NCBI GenBank assembly: GCA_000934455.1
Contig: KN887132.1
Coordinates: 35,479-65,907 of the forward strand
DNA from: Apostichopus parvimensis
Taxonomy: Eukaryota; Echinodermata; Holothuroidea; Aspidochirotida; Stichopodidae
Length of the DNA: 30,429 bases
Reading direction: 5' to 3'
The position numbers and the translations under genes are program-made. Shown piece after piece: positions 1-10,432 of this stretch (its first letter is position 1; each line of letters begins with the position of its first letter). Under the pieces are notes generated by a model that searched no databases, was not told the origin of the DNA, and saw only the letters and a list, made by a program, of their open reading frames with translations.

Positions 1-345
1 ACACAAAACAGGCCTTTCCTGTACGTAACATGTAATCTGGTTCAAAGAAAGTAAGTTCAATTAAGCACAGTTTGCTGTATAAAGCAAGAGATTAAAAGGT
101 AATTTATTTGGAATAATAAAATCTGTCAATTGTAAAAAAAACCTACATTTGGACACATACAACTGACGTAACATATAGCTATAGGATAGCACGTAACAAT
201 ACATTATTACATATCTTCCCATCACATCACATGATCGTGATCAAACATTTTATTACATTGAGTATTCACAACATAGACCTATACATGACTGCTCATCTGT
301 GGACACATGATGTGTTGAAAAATGATTTAAAAATCTTATACTCAC

Positions 346-535
346 GTAGACATGCCAAACTTGTTGAAGGCTCTAGCCTCGCAACTGCAACTCATAGCGA
401 CGCCCCAGACTCTAACGGAGAGAACATCATGGGGTACATTGGTATAGTAGTCGGTGCTCTCAGGGTCAAAGGTCGGTGTTAAATTGAGAGGCGGATGGGT
501 GTAGATAGCTGAGAGGAGCGGCATGGTAGCTTCAT
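346..535 (-). CDS. CPED1: CPED1 exon 12: cadherin-like domain
   Basis: 190 nt, phase 1 in (after CCTTTTTTTCAG; junction codon GAT) and phase 2 out at TCTAC|GTGAGT. It encodes IYTHPPLNLTPTFDPESTDY followed by YTNVPHDVLSVRV, the strand pattern of the cadherin-like beta-sandwich domain (LxPxFDPxxxxYxxxVPxDVxSV). It is very close to vertebrate CPED1 [20 protein letters not shown]. This exon gives the firmest identification of the gene. The rest of the domain and the PC-esterase lie beyond the window edge; 1-345 shows no further exon that I can support. Confidence 0.92.
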
Positions 536-1633
536 CTGAAAAAAGGAAGCATTAATAATGGTGATACGCAACAACAAAAAACACACAAAAAAAGATGGAA
601 TTGATTCCTGAATCGTGATATTTTACAAAACCATCTGCAAGAAGTTTGGTTACCACAGAAGATAAGCTATTAAATTTAATAGAATGTTGATAAATTTTAA
701 TAAATAATGGGTAAATGCATCATAAAAAAAGATGGGTTGTGACATGCTAGTTGATTTTTGTTATTATCTGACTGGTGTGGTACATGTAATTACAAAATAT
801 AGTTATGAACAGATGTTGCTAATTGCATGGATATAGATAAGAATTCTGACTGAGACAGCTGATTTATTAATGAAAGAAAACTTGGATTAAGTTTAATTAA
901 TTCCTTCACTAATTATGAATGGTTTCCTTTGGAGAATTTAGACATATGAATGAGTTAATGACAAAACATCCAGAAATGTGCAATTTCTTTTTATATTTTC
1001 AATAACGAACGGGTCTTGATTTACACAAACTATAATGGAAAAAATTGCATGGTTTAATATTTTAGCAAAGCACTGGCATTCATGACTTTCAATTACTGCA
1101 GGGACATACATACAGTGTCTTAACTCTTTACTTTAAAGGGGTATTCAGGTGGCTAAAGTTGATTGGTATAAAATTAAAATACTGCAAATTTCCTCAAATC
1201 TGCATGTCAAAACCACACCTGTATGGCTTTCCGTTTAATGAAGATATGATTTTTTTTCAAATTTGGTGATATTTTGTGAACGCATCTGACCACAGCAGAT
1301 TGGATGATGTCATCACGGCATTTCAGCTGAACTTGTTTTTTGTTTCTTTATAATAAGTAACTCTCTTATTCACGATAGAAAATGTTTAAAAAACAGAGTT
1401 GCAGTTTGATGAACATCCAATCACAGAGACCCTTCGTAACTACAGCAAATATTCCTAGTGTATCAGATTTCCAGGATAAATCAATAAGAAGGATAAGTAG
1501 AGCTTTCGAAGAACAACCTTTGTAATGACATCACAGCACACCTACTGTGATTTATACCAGGGAAGGAATCAAGGGTTTAGTCAGTCAAAATACATTCCAC
1601 TCACTCAACCATATATCTTTTAGAGTTAGGAAC

Positions 1634-2014
1634 CAGTGGCGGAGCGTCCATACAGTCAGGGGGGCGGATGCCCCCCCTGACGGACTCAAATTGACTGCTG
1701 GCGCCCTTTTCAGGTCTTTATCACGTTTTACTTATTCTAGATTATTGACTTTTTTATTGCGCTCTCATCTACTTATTGACATTTGTCACATTTTGTTGGT
1801 GTAATTTGGCGATGACACCTATTTATTCTTCGTTTATCTGCAAATTAGCCAGGCCCGGAAAGGGTCATTTCCGGCGATCTAGGGAGTATCTTTACTCAAA
1901 AATTTTCTGTACGCTACGCGCCAACCAGTGGTGGCGCTCCGCTTAGATAGTGTCGAAAGCGCCCCTACAGACCATTCTCGCCCCCTCTAACCAATACCAC
2001 TAGCTCCGCCACTG
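1634..2014. mobile_element. hAT-type non-autonomous transposon with intact target duplication
   Basis: The 381-base element begins CAGTGGCGGAGC and ends GCTCCGCCACTG, a 12-base perfect terminal inverted repeat. It is flanked on both sides by the identical 8-base sequence TTAGGAAC (1626-1633 and 2015-2022). CAG(T/G)GGCG termini with an 8-base duplication are typical of hAT elements. It has no transposase. It sits in the CPED1 intron between exons 11 and 12, 124 bases downstream of the exon 11 donor. The identical flanks suggest a fairly recent insertion. Confidence 0.88.
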
Positions 2015-2137
2015 TTAGGAACAAGATATTGAGATGAGTCTTTCAACTACTAACAGTATCTAATATGTTTTTCTTTTTTTCCATGAAAGTTTTACTTTGC
2101 CTGTCAATGGGATATCCCTTTAATAAATACAACTCAC

Positions 2138-2486
2138 CATTGCTACAGGGTAATTGTGGGTAAAAACCATCTCCCCATTCTACTGAGCTGCTTTGGTTAA
2201 CAACGGTCTGATTGACGTCTGCTGTAATCATTGACTTCATCGGTCTCAGGTTTGAGTGGCTTGATGACAAATTTTTTAAGTCGTCGTCTTTTGAACCATG
2301 ATCGTCGCTAAGTTGTTGCAGAGTTGTCAGGAGGTCGTGCAGGTCGTTGGAAGAGTGAACGAAACGGTGAGCGAACTGTCGATGACGGACGTGATCAAAT
2401 CTCGACGGGAGAAGACGTTGCAAGGGAAACCGATAGAGGTCTTGTACTACTGTTGAATATTCATATCCAGAGCTGGATGGATAGAT
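2138..2486 (-). CDS. CPED1: CPED1 exon 11: linker before the cadherin-like domain
   Basis: 349 nt, phase 0 in (after GAATCGCAG) and phase 1 out at AATG|GTGAGT. It opens with IYPSSSGYEYSTVVQDLYRF, matching vertebrate LFPSTTPGIQSLMHEFYDV, and then diverges into a Ser/Asp/His-rich linker with sequons (NLS, NQT, NQS). Near the end comes WGDGFYPQLPCSN. The final Cys-Ser-Asn/Asp junction matches vertebrate CSDDENTPC. Confidence 0.85.
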
Positions 2487-3070
2487 CTGCGATTCGAAAA
2501 TAAAATGGAAAAATATCAGGAAAAATGTTTATAGAAATATTAGCAGCGATGAAAAATATCTTTGAAAAATCGCTTGCAGCGCATATCATCAAGTTCCCAT
2601 GGTCATCCCATTTGTTGCTCTTTATTCACACAGACTCAACCCAAATTGCATTACATTTATTCATGGCCAACTGTCATGACAAAGACTATGAATTCAATTT
2701 CGTTTAAAACATGTAACATGCAAAATACTCTTAGAATTATAACAAACACTTATTCCATTCTTCTCAATAACTATGAATCATTTGGAGAGGTAGAAACCCA
2801 TATAGGAAAGAATACTTCCAGTATTTTTTTATAGCACATTTAGCATGTCAATATTTGTAGGTATTTAATATATAATTAAATATAGTAGTGACCTAAAAGA
2901 ATCAGATATTAGATGAATATTTGATGACTACTGCTCCTGTCAAAAATAATTTGAACTTTAGTATACCTCAAAAAAAAAATGTAATTCAAGTTATCTGTAT
3001 TAGTTCCAACCATTTTTGCTTGTATCTCTGACAAAACTCAACTTAAAAAACATAATTTCGTCATTCATAC

Positions 3071-3175
3071 CAGCCTGTATTCTCCTTTCACACGATTCTG
3101 CTGTCTCGTTATGATGAGGTACTCCAAATCAGCCGAGCTGAGGCAGAGAACGTGCGTGGATCTGCAGTTAAAGCC
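3071..3175 (-). CDS. CPED1: CPED1 exon 10
   Basis: 105 nt, 35 codons, phase 0 at both ends. The acceptor has a strong pyrimidine tract (CTCTTTCTTCACCCTCCGTAG) and the donor is CTG|GTATGA. It encodes CLSSADLEYLIITRQQNR and then VKGEYRL, matching the vertebrate CPED1 stretch CLSLEEINSIMTFIKELG. A TTAA-type transposon ends only about 40 bases upstream of the acceptor, so the branch point lies either in that 40-base strip or inside the element. Confidence 0.82.
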
Positions 3176-3218
3176 CTACGGAGGGTGAAGAAAGAGTCGG
3201 AAGAGTTCAGGAACTTAA

Positions 3219-3586
3219 AGGCATTGAAGACTCGCCCCAAACCGCGTGCCGCGCTCTGAAAAAGTTAACTTTCCGTTGCTTGCAAATGACGTTTTCTTCT
3301 TGTCGCTACAAAATGCAGACAGTAATGAAATGTGATACCTTGTTATCTTTTTATCTTTTTATCTAGACCTGAGATGTCCATCGCTGCTATATACACTGTG
3401 TTGTGGGTATTGACCGTAGCTGTATGTATTGACTGTACACTAAAGTGTCTAATTACCGATAGTAGCAAGCTGTGTTTGTATTTTATGGGATCGATGGTGG
3501 TGTCTAACACTTCTGTTACACCTCATTCGAAACTAGGTCAGATTACCGGCATGAGACGTTTCTTTGTGCGCGATTCTTCACACCCT
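3219..3586 (+). mobile_element. TTAA-flanked non-autonomous element, copy A
   Basis: The 368-base element starts AGGCATTGAAGACTCGCC and ends CACCCT, with TTAA on both sides (3215-3218, 3587-3590). The ends are imperfect inverted repeats (AGGxxTTGAAGACTCG-like). TTAA targets are typical of piggyBac-like elements; family membership is inferred. It shares its whole length with copies B and C. It lies 40 bases upstream of the CPED1 exon 10 acceptor. Confidence 0.78.
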
Positions 3587-4378
3587 TTAATTACCAGGTA
3601 AGTACCTGACGAGAGCTTTCCATGATGCATATCGCTGAAGCCGGTAGGTCGTAATGGAACAATCAAAACAAAAGACAAAATTAGACCACGACACACAGTC
3701 ATAGTGTCCTTCTAGACTAGTCTAGCCATCACTGATCTATCACAGCAGCATGAAAGGGAGAATGTGAATTGGGAATTGGGAGAGGGATCTGGGAATCTTC
3801 AGTTATGAAAAAGCATCACAGACTTCTAGTCTAAGGATTACATACTCACAGGGTTACATTTTTTGAAGAAATGTGCATAATTTGTTCAGTTTAGAGCAAT
3901 AACTTCCCTCCCACAACCTTCTGCCCTAAATCAACTACACTTTGTCTCTAAGATTTTGGGTATCACCTATAATTTTTTACCACCTCCCCCACTACTGCCC
4001 ACACAGCCCCTACATTTATCTTTTCCGACTCAGTTACTCTAGCCGTGCATTTATCATTCCACTCTTGATTATTTAGTTTGAATTGTAAGATTTCACCTTT
4101 CTCAGGTTTTGAAAGATCTTGGATCCATTGAACACAAAACCAAAGACCACAAACCAATGAACACCAATAAAACAACAAAACTTTTGATCCAGTGAATTGT
4201 TGATACAAAGTATCCAATCTGAACCAGAATGTTGATGTCAAGTCATAAGTTTAACTCTGTTTTGGGAGAGTACAAATGGCTGTAATTGCTAGAAGTCTTT
4301 CTTAATTTGCTATTTGTGTCATAAAAGGTCAGTGATCATAGAAAGGAAAAGTAAAACACATTTTTACATTAATTATAC

Positions 4379-4525
4379 CTTGAAGCCAAGTTTGAAATCA
4401 ACGTTTTGAAGTTCTCTTTCAAGTCCTCTCGCCGTGCCACCATCTGCCAATAAAATCGATACTGTATCGTCAATGATCTCTTGACTCAAAGAGATATCTT
4501 TGGGTAAAGTTGGTTGACCATTCAC
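4379..4525 (-). CDS. CPED1: CPED1 exon 9
   Basis: 147 nt, 49 codons, phase 0 at both ends (CATTTCAG acceptor, TTCAAG|GTATAA donor). It encodes LSQEIIDDTVSILLADGG followed by a charged helix ending DFKLGFK. The helix matches vertebrate CPED1 EEFLLNDTFNFLFPNE. A 20-base tandem array begins 34 bases upstream of the acceptor. Confidence 0.83.
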
Positions 4526-4558
4526 CTGAAATGCAAAAGAGACAGAAAATAAATCAAT

Positions 4559-4634
4559 GACTCAAGAGGATTCAGAAGGACTCAAGAGGATTAAGAAGGA
4601 ATCAAGAGGATTTAGAAGGACTCATGAGGACTTA
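4559..4634. repeat. 20-base tandem repeat, about 3.5 copies
   Basis: Units are variants of CTCAAGAGGATTCAGAAGGA. In the transcribed sense it is pyrimidine-rich (TCCTTCTGAATCCTCTTGAG). It ends 34 bases upstream of the CPED1 exon 9 acceptor. Confidence 0.85.
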
Positions 4635-5070
4635 ACCAGAGGACTCAAAGTGTGCCAGATAAGGTGGACGGTCACATGTCCAGGAGGACAATGGCACTTG
4701 ATGGTATGAAAATGTCAGTGAAGATTATCTTTCTCAGTTTCTGTGATAATGAATACTAAAAACGAAAACCTATTGTCACAGAATTATAAATATCTTTTAA
4801 AATAGATATAGTATTCCAAAACTCTCACAGAAATGTGGAAAAGTTTGTTGAAGGTTTTTAAAGGTTTTAGCAAGTTTGGCAAGTATATTATCATTTTTAA
4901 TCATGTCACTCTATTGTCCCTTTAAAAGAAGCATACCAGATGGATGCAACAAATAATAATAAGGTAACTAAGATATGAAAAACTGTTTGAGGTCAACCTC
5001 AAATTATGAAAAATCACTTTTGCAAGTAAAAAGAGGGGGCTACGTGAAACACCAGATAAATCCAATGTAC

Positions 5071-5143
5071 CTCTATGACCGTCGGATGAAAAGTGGAATT
5101 CAAGATAACATCCAGAGAAAAAAGCTGGAAGCACTGTCTACAT
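5071..5143 (-). CDS. CPED1: CPED1 exon 8
   Basis: 73 nt, entered in phase 2 after ATATACAG (junction codon GGA, Gly) and leaving in phase 0 at GAG|GTACAT. It encodes CRQCFQLFSLDVILNSTFHP and then TVIE, matching vertebrate CPED1 [20 protein letters not shown]. In TTL enzymes the same strand is the FEL(L/F)GxD segment carrying a metal-binding Asp. The strand Asp is kept here as LFSLD. It contains an NST sequon. Confidence 0.87.
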
Positions 5144-5665
5144 CTGTATATTAGAACAAATATAAATCTCGTCAATAGGTGAAATATAATATTCATCATT
5201 CGTAAAACCTACATGTTATAAATATGCATATATCTTGATACCACTGGGTCTACTTAAAATAAGATTTCTTTTACGGTTTGGTCCCTAATGGTCACAACTA
5301 AGGCAGGCCTATAAAAAAAAAATTAAATCTCTTTTGTAATAATTCCTTTTTAATTGACACCAAAAAAACATAATAACTCAATTTGACATATACAGCTGTT
5401 GATCTTCACAACATTAACATTGTCTTGTTGCAACTTAGAGAATCCAGTCAGCAACTTATTCCTTTGGATGAGAAATACATTTTAGCTTGCTTTGAACTGA
5501 TGTGACCCTTGGCCTCATATCACACTTTCACATTATTCCAAACAAAGGACAGACCAAAGTCATCCAATATCTGGCAATAAAGGGGAAAAAAACAACTGAC
5601 AGCTATTGTGACTGACATAGTGAATCAACTGCTTTGAAATAGTTGCCAAATGTATATCAATCCAT

Positions 5666-5683
5666 GGACGGACGGACGGACGG
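5666..5683. repeat. GGAC tetranucleotide microsatellite
   Basis: Four copies of GGAC with a partial fifth, in the CPED1 intron between exons 7 and 8. Simple repeat only. Confidence 0.85.
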
Positions 5684-5763
5684 ATGCTCATATCAAATAC
5701 AGCCAATATTTAAGTGGCACAATGGTTTTCTTTCAACAAGTAATTAACATAATTAAGACCTAC

Positions 5764-5948
5764 CCCTGCATCTCCTCTGAGTGTTCCTTTATATTCCAAG
5801 CTGAAAGACTAATAAACCTCTCAGAAATAAGAAACACTTTAGTAACCACTGCTTCAATCCTCTCCTTCACCAACTCATCTGTTTTTGGTCCAAATTCAGC
5901 ATTTAATATCTCATATAACATAGATAGGGAAATGGGTTCATCTGGAAC
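5764..5948 (-). CDS. CPED1: CPED1 exon 7
   Basis: 185 nt, phase 0 in (after TTTACTCCATAG) and phase 2 out (AGGG|GTAGGT). It encodes a mostly helical stretch including MLYEILNAEFGPKTDELVKE and VVTKVFLISERF, which follows vertebrate CPED1 through AFDIMKEAIGKLLLAAEVF. In TTL enzymes the matching place is the helical region after the LVTS strand. Confidence 0.85.
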
Positions 5949-7049
5949 CTATGGAGTAAATGGGATAATATCTATTTTACTTTTTTCATTTCTACAGCTC
6001 TCATTTAACCGAAAAGAAGGAAAATTCCAACACTGTGTTTAATGCACAATTCTAGTAAAACGACTATAAATTCATGTCCCCTCTCAACCTACGCCCTATA
6101 AAAGGAAATAACAAAACCATAAATTAAAGTTTTGTTTTAGATTAAATTTAAAGAACATGATTTGGTTGAGTTATTTGAATTTATAAAATAATAGAATAAC
6201 ATTTAACATTTAGGTCTGCCTGCAATGAGGTGATGATGTCATCACAAATTTAGCCTTAAAGGAGCCTTCCAGGCCAGAATATATTTGCTGTAGAAATCAT
6301 TACTAGCACTCAAATATTTCCTTTTTCTTTGGCTATAACAAACCAAGACTAAAATTCTGTCTAAAGTTGTTTATGCTTTAATCAACAATTTGCAAATTCC
6401 GGAGAAGATATTTCAGGAAAAATTTTACCAAATGGTAAAGCGATTTTTCTATTCAATTTCAAAAACATTTACCTTCAATATGAAATAGTAATAGAGAAGC
6501 AACTGGGAAACAAACAAATATTCATCTCCTTAATTCAATTTAAAGCCTTTTTTTTTTTTTTTTTATTTCTGTCCAAGGCAGAGGTAGATATATATAGTAA
6601 GGCAAACCCTCAATATCATACCAAATCTAACCCAAAATCTACTGCACAGTAGCAATTTAAAGATACCATATAAACATTCCTAAAAGTACACCCCCAGCAA
6701 TAAGATTGGCAGATTGGATGCACAAATACAAAGTTTTTGTCATATTCAAACTGCATATAGTTCATATCCAGGATTTCTTGAAAGATGGAGCCTTGGATAC
6801 CTAATATCCTACCAAAATAACGATGCATTAACAAGCCTTCAGTAAAGTGTAGGTATTAATGCCCTCTCATGATATGTACTAAATTTTTCCACTATGTGCC
6901 TTGTTATGAGAATAATTATTTGTGCAGCTAAGTTTTATTGCCATTATAATTCATAGAGGGATGCCATTCCCCACCCCCCCCATCTCCCCAGATCTGCCCC
7001 TAGGTAATTAGTCTATATATATGAACGTAAGAAATGTGAAGAAGTTTAC

Positions 7050-7230
7050 CTTTCTAAATTCTCCTGCATAATTAAATCTGTATTGCACGATCCCCTTGGT
7101 ATGAAGAAAGACTCTTAGAGGAGTGATGGATGTTACTAGGGCATATAACTGGATACTGATGGGGACATGTCCATGTATCAATAAAGGATTAGGGAAATAC
7201 TGTTGAACAATGGCTCTGGTTGTGTAATAC
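7050..7230 (-). CDS. CPED1: CPED1 exon 6: TTL motif 4
   Basis: 181 nt, entered in phase 2 after CTACTTTAG and leaving in phase 0 at AGAAAG|GTAAAC. It encodes IVQQYFPNPLLIHGH and then YALVTSITPLRVFLHTKG. This is the most TTL-like stretch in the window; TTL enzymes read roughly VQKYI..PLLI.G.KFDLRIYVLVTS..PLR.Y. The vertebrate CPED1 equivalent is AYVLVTSLTPLRAFIHSTG. The KFDLR-type residues read PISIQ here, so the catalytic Asp and Arg appear lost. Confidence 0.9.
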
Positions 7231-7292
7231 CTAAAGTAGCAAAGAAAAGATATAGAAACAGAGAGAGAGAGATTATAAACTGTGTCAAATAA

Positions 7293-7355
7293 TTGAGGGA
7301 AGGGACAGGAAGGGGAGGGGATGGGGTGGGGAAGGGGGTGCGGAAGTAGGAGGGG
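7293..7355. repeat. Polypurine/G-run tract beside exon 6
   Basis: Plus strand carries many G-runs (GGGG, GGGGTGGGG, GGGGG), preceded by a GA run at 7259-7272. On the transcribed strand it is a long C/T tract about 60-125 bases before the exon 6 acceptor. It could form a G-quadruplex on the plus strand or simply act as an extended pyrimidine tract. Confidence 0.6.
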
Positions 7356-7503
7356 ACTGGTATAAATCTCATTTCACTTCGTATAGAAGTGTGCACTTAA
7401 GACGACACTTAACTTATGACAAGCTCTTCAATGTCAATTATAAGCAGAGTTCTTACTGTTTGATCTTAAAAAAGTCACTATCCTTCGTTGGGTGTAATAG
7501 TTG

Positions 7504-7637
7504 TTTGGCACCACCGGGTGCTGGCGACTTGAACAGCCACCGGACATCGGTACCGAGGGCATCGGCCACGCCGAGAAACTGGTCAATCTGCTGCGGCAGC
7601 ACCCAACAGGGGGGTGAGACAGGGTTACGTCTGATGG
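7504..7637 (-). CDS. CPED1: CPED1 exon 5: TTL motifs 2 and 3 (3' end uncertain)
   Basis: The acceptor after CTCTGGTTACCAG gives phase 1 entry, matching exon 4 (junction codon GCC, Ala). The frame reads NPVSPPCWVLPQQIDQFL and later VRWLFKSPAPGGAKQLL, resembling the TTL motifs TWVLPxE...F and WIVKPxxxxGxGIxL. The core NPVSPP also recalls vertebrate CPED1. The frame stays open to 7453. Exon 6 needs a phase 2 donor, but none of canonical form follows the KQL motif. The nearest phase 2 GT, at 7541/7540 (CCG|GTGGCT), would remove motif 3. The end given here is therefore the end of recognisable similarity, not a splice site. The exon is clearly more GC-rich than its neighbours. Confidence 0.7.
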
Positions 7638-7710
7638 CTGGTAACCAGAGGAGAGAAGGCAGAGTTAAGCAAATGAAAGACACAAAAGCCAAAGAGAAAA
7701 GTAACCTAAA

Positions 7711-8066
7711 AGGCATTGAAGACTCGCCCCAAACTGCGTGCCGCGCTCTGAAAAAGTTAACTTTCCGTTGCTTGCAAATGACGTTTTCTTCTTGTCGCTA
7801 CAAAATGCAGACAGTAATGAAACGTGATACCTTGTTATCTTTTATCTAGACCTGAGATGTCCACTCTGCTATGTACACTGTGTTATGGGTATTGACCATA
7901 GCTGTATGTATATACTGTACACTAGTGTCTAATTACCGAAGGTAGCAAGCTGTGTGCGTATTTTCTGGGATTGATGGTGGTGTCCAACACTTCTGTTGCA
8001 CCTCATTCGAAACTAGGTCAGATTACCGGCATTAGACGTTTCTTTTTGCGCAAGTCTTCACACCCT
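7711..8066 (+). mobile_element. TTAA-type non-autonomous element, copy B
   Basis: Same family and orientation as the copy at 3219, beginning AGGCATTGAAGACTCGCC and ending CACCCT before TTAA (8067-8070). The left flank reads TAAA rather than TTAA. It begins 73 bases upstream of the CPED1 exon 5 acceptor. It has no coding capacity beyond chance frames. Confidence 0.77.
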
Positions 8067-9040
8067 TTAAGCAGCAAACACAGAGATGATAAATCGAAGA
8101 AACTTTTAAACTGAACCAGAATTGCACACAACTGCAGATTTTCGTCCCTTTCTCACATTGAGGTTCATTTCAATGTCAACTTCCAAGGCTTGAATATACT
8201 TTGACCTCACAGATATCAGAGACCAGAAACAGTGAACTAGGCTGTAGATGCAGTGAGGCCAACCATATTTCTCTAAGAAAAGAGAACTAGTTGCCATGGC
8301 CTAGGGTAGGGGTTAAGTTCAAGGGTTTCCCCTCCCCTTGTTGGGGACTAATACATTTATAGGTAAATACCTACATTGACATGGTACCAGATTTGAAAGA
8401 TAATAAGCAACAGGCCTTGTTAGATCAGAATGGTGGCCGGACTGTTTCAAGTGGCAATTACCTTTTGTGGCAGCTGCCATTTTGTGGCAATTGCCTTTTA
8501 ATGACAATTACCATTTGTGGAGTAGCAAGATGGCCAAAGTTCTAGTAAGATCATTTTTGCTGCAATTGTTACCACATTTGTTTGAACTACTTTAAAAATC
8601 TTGTCTTTTTATAATTTGTAAATAAATTCCACCTAAAATCCAGACATATGGTTAAACCTTAATTTACTCCACACAAAAAGTGAAACAACTAGTGAAGTTC
8701 CCTCCTGTAGACCCAATTCCAAATAAAAAATAGTCACTTGGTCTGGAATGAATTTCTTCACATTGGAAGGATGATTAAGAAGCATAAAACTTAGCGACAA
8801 CTTCAAAGATACTGGCGTACGGCTTAAAGGAGCACGTACCCATAGTTACAATCACACGACTTGTATTAAAGATGTCACAAGATTATTATCATCATCTTTA
8901 GATTATAGTAATCAGACTCCTGAAACAATAAGGTTTAAAGGAGCCTTTCATCCTGAGGCTCTCAAATAGCCAGGCAGGAAATGAAAGCAGCCTAGGTCAT
9001 AGGTCATCATGTTCCTCCTCACAGTACTGGCACACTTAAA

Positions 9041-9405
9041 AGGTGTGAAGACTCGCGCAAAAAGAAACGTCTAATGCCGGTAATTTGACCTAGTTTCGAA
9101 TGAGGTGTAACAGAAGTGTTAGACACCACCATCGATCCCAGAAAATACACACTCACAGCTTGCTACCGTCGGTACTTAGCCACTAATATACAGTCAGTAC
9201 ATACAGTTGCGGTCAATACCCACAGCACAGTGTACAAACAATACAGCGATGGACATCTCAGGTCCAGCTAAAGATAACAAGGTATCACGTTTCATTACTG
9301 TACTGTCTGCTGTTGTAGCGACACGAACAAAACGTCACTTGCAAGCAACAGAAAGTTAACTTTTTTAGAGCGCGGCACACGGTTTGGGGCGAGTCTTCAA
9401 TGCCT
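9041..9405 (-). mobile_element. TTAA-type non-autonomous element, copy C (inverted)
   Basis: Inverted copy of the same family: it begins AGGTGTGAAGACTCGCGC and ends GAGTCTTCAATGCCT before TTAA (9406-9409). The left flank reads TTAAA. It lies in the intron between CPED1 exons 4 and 5, about 150 bases beyond the exon 4 donor. It differs from the other two copies by scattered substitutions, so the insertions are not recent duplicates of each other. Confidence 0.76.
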
Positions 9406-9553
9406 TTAAAAATAATATTAAATACATGATATAAAAATCCTATTTCATAAAAAAAAATTAAAAAAGGGAAAGAGAGAAATAATGTTCTTGTAATCATCTA
9501 TTTATGAAGAAAGTTTTTAGACCTGAAATGAATTTCAAGAAGTTAAAACCTAC

Positions 9554-9638
9554 CCGGTACTCCCCTGGCTTCATTTGTTGAATGACAAAAAGCATCTTTC
9601 CTCCAAAGAACGTTCCTCATCCCAGGTACACGGTTGAC
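9554..9638 (-). CDS. CPED1: CPED1 exon 4: TTL motif 1
   Basis: 85 nt, phase 0 in and phase 1 out (CCGG|GTAGGT). It encodes VNRVPGMRNVLWRKDAFC, which follows the TTL-family pattern N-H-F-P...L-T-R-K-D-x-L and the vertebrate CPED1 stretch ANRLPEIQQPLCRKEGLC. A six-copy 15-base tandem array begins 67 bases upstream of its acceptor, and a TTAA-type element lies about 150 bases beyond its donor. Confidence 0.87.
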
Positions 9639-9705
9639 CTTTATTAAGATAAAAGAAAGAGGATAATAAACCGGGAGATACGGATCATCCTATCGGGACT
9701 GATTA

Positions 9706-9795
9706 GGATTAAAGCTCTTTGGATTAAAGCTCTTTGGATTAAAGCTCTTTGGATTAAAGCTCTTTGGATTAAAGCTCTTTGGATTAAAGCTCTTT
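9706..9795. repeat. Six perfect copies of a 15-base unit
   Basis: GGATTAAAGCTCTTT is repeated six times without error. In the transcribed (minus) sense it reads AAAGAGCTTTAATCC and ends 67 bases upstream of the CPED1 exon 4 acceptor. Each unit contains GGATTA, the core recognised by K50 (Otx/Gsc/bicoid-type) homeodomains. Confidence 0.95.
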
Positions 9796-10432
9796 GAAAG
9801 GGTGTTACAGATATTATCTTCAATGTTTATTTGCAGAGACAAGGTAAAAAGAAAAAACATGATTTACATAGAAGTGCAAACAATTCAAATTCTATATATA
9901 CCAAAGAACCCCTTTGTTTCAGTTTATGGATTTGTTCCTTGGTTTGCTTTATTTGATTTTTTTGTCACAACACATGTTGGAATATTAAATTAGGGCATAT
10001 TTCACGGTTAAATTCTACAATGGCCTAAAAATTAAGTACATTACAGTTGCCAATTTTTTTTAATATCCTCACTGCATTATCATGGTCAAATAGAAAATCT
10101 GTCAAATACTGAACAAAAGTTAAAACAAAAAATGCTGTCAAGTTTAAACATTTTAAACAAAAAAAGACAGAAATTCTCGTCTGATGTGATAAGCATCGCT
10201 TACGAAAGAAAACAGATTGAAACGAATTGACGGCATAAGTTACTTTTGGGATGTTAAACCTAAACTGAGATGCAAAGAATTATGTTTCTTTTTCTCACTT
10301 ACAAAATCTTACTTTTAAAACTGTACAAGAAACGAAATATAACGTCTTCTTCTTGATACTTTTCAGTTGCTGTCAAATTTATCATGATATGATGAAAGGA
10401 AAACAATGTTGGCCTTTTATTATGTATGTTAC

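Noticed and set aside
1130-1560. Stretch beginning TTTAAAGGGGTATTCAGG as another transposon
   Set aside because: It resembles the edge of an interspersed repeat, but no matching inverted end or second copy could be found here.
7391-7849. 152-codon plus-strand frame
   Set aside because: It runs antisense across CPED1 exon 5 and into the TTAA element copy B; not a gene.
8106-8297. 63-codon minus-strand frame in the intron between exons 4 and 5
   Set aside because: No resemblance to CPED1 and no convincing splice sites.
8690-8840. Minus-strand open stretch with FIPDQVTIFYLELGLQ as a possible extra CPED1 exon
   Set aside because: No usable donor, and phases do not fit; exon 4 joins exon 5 at 7637 directly with agreeing phase.
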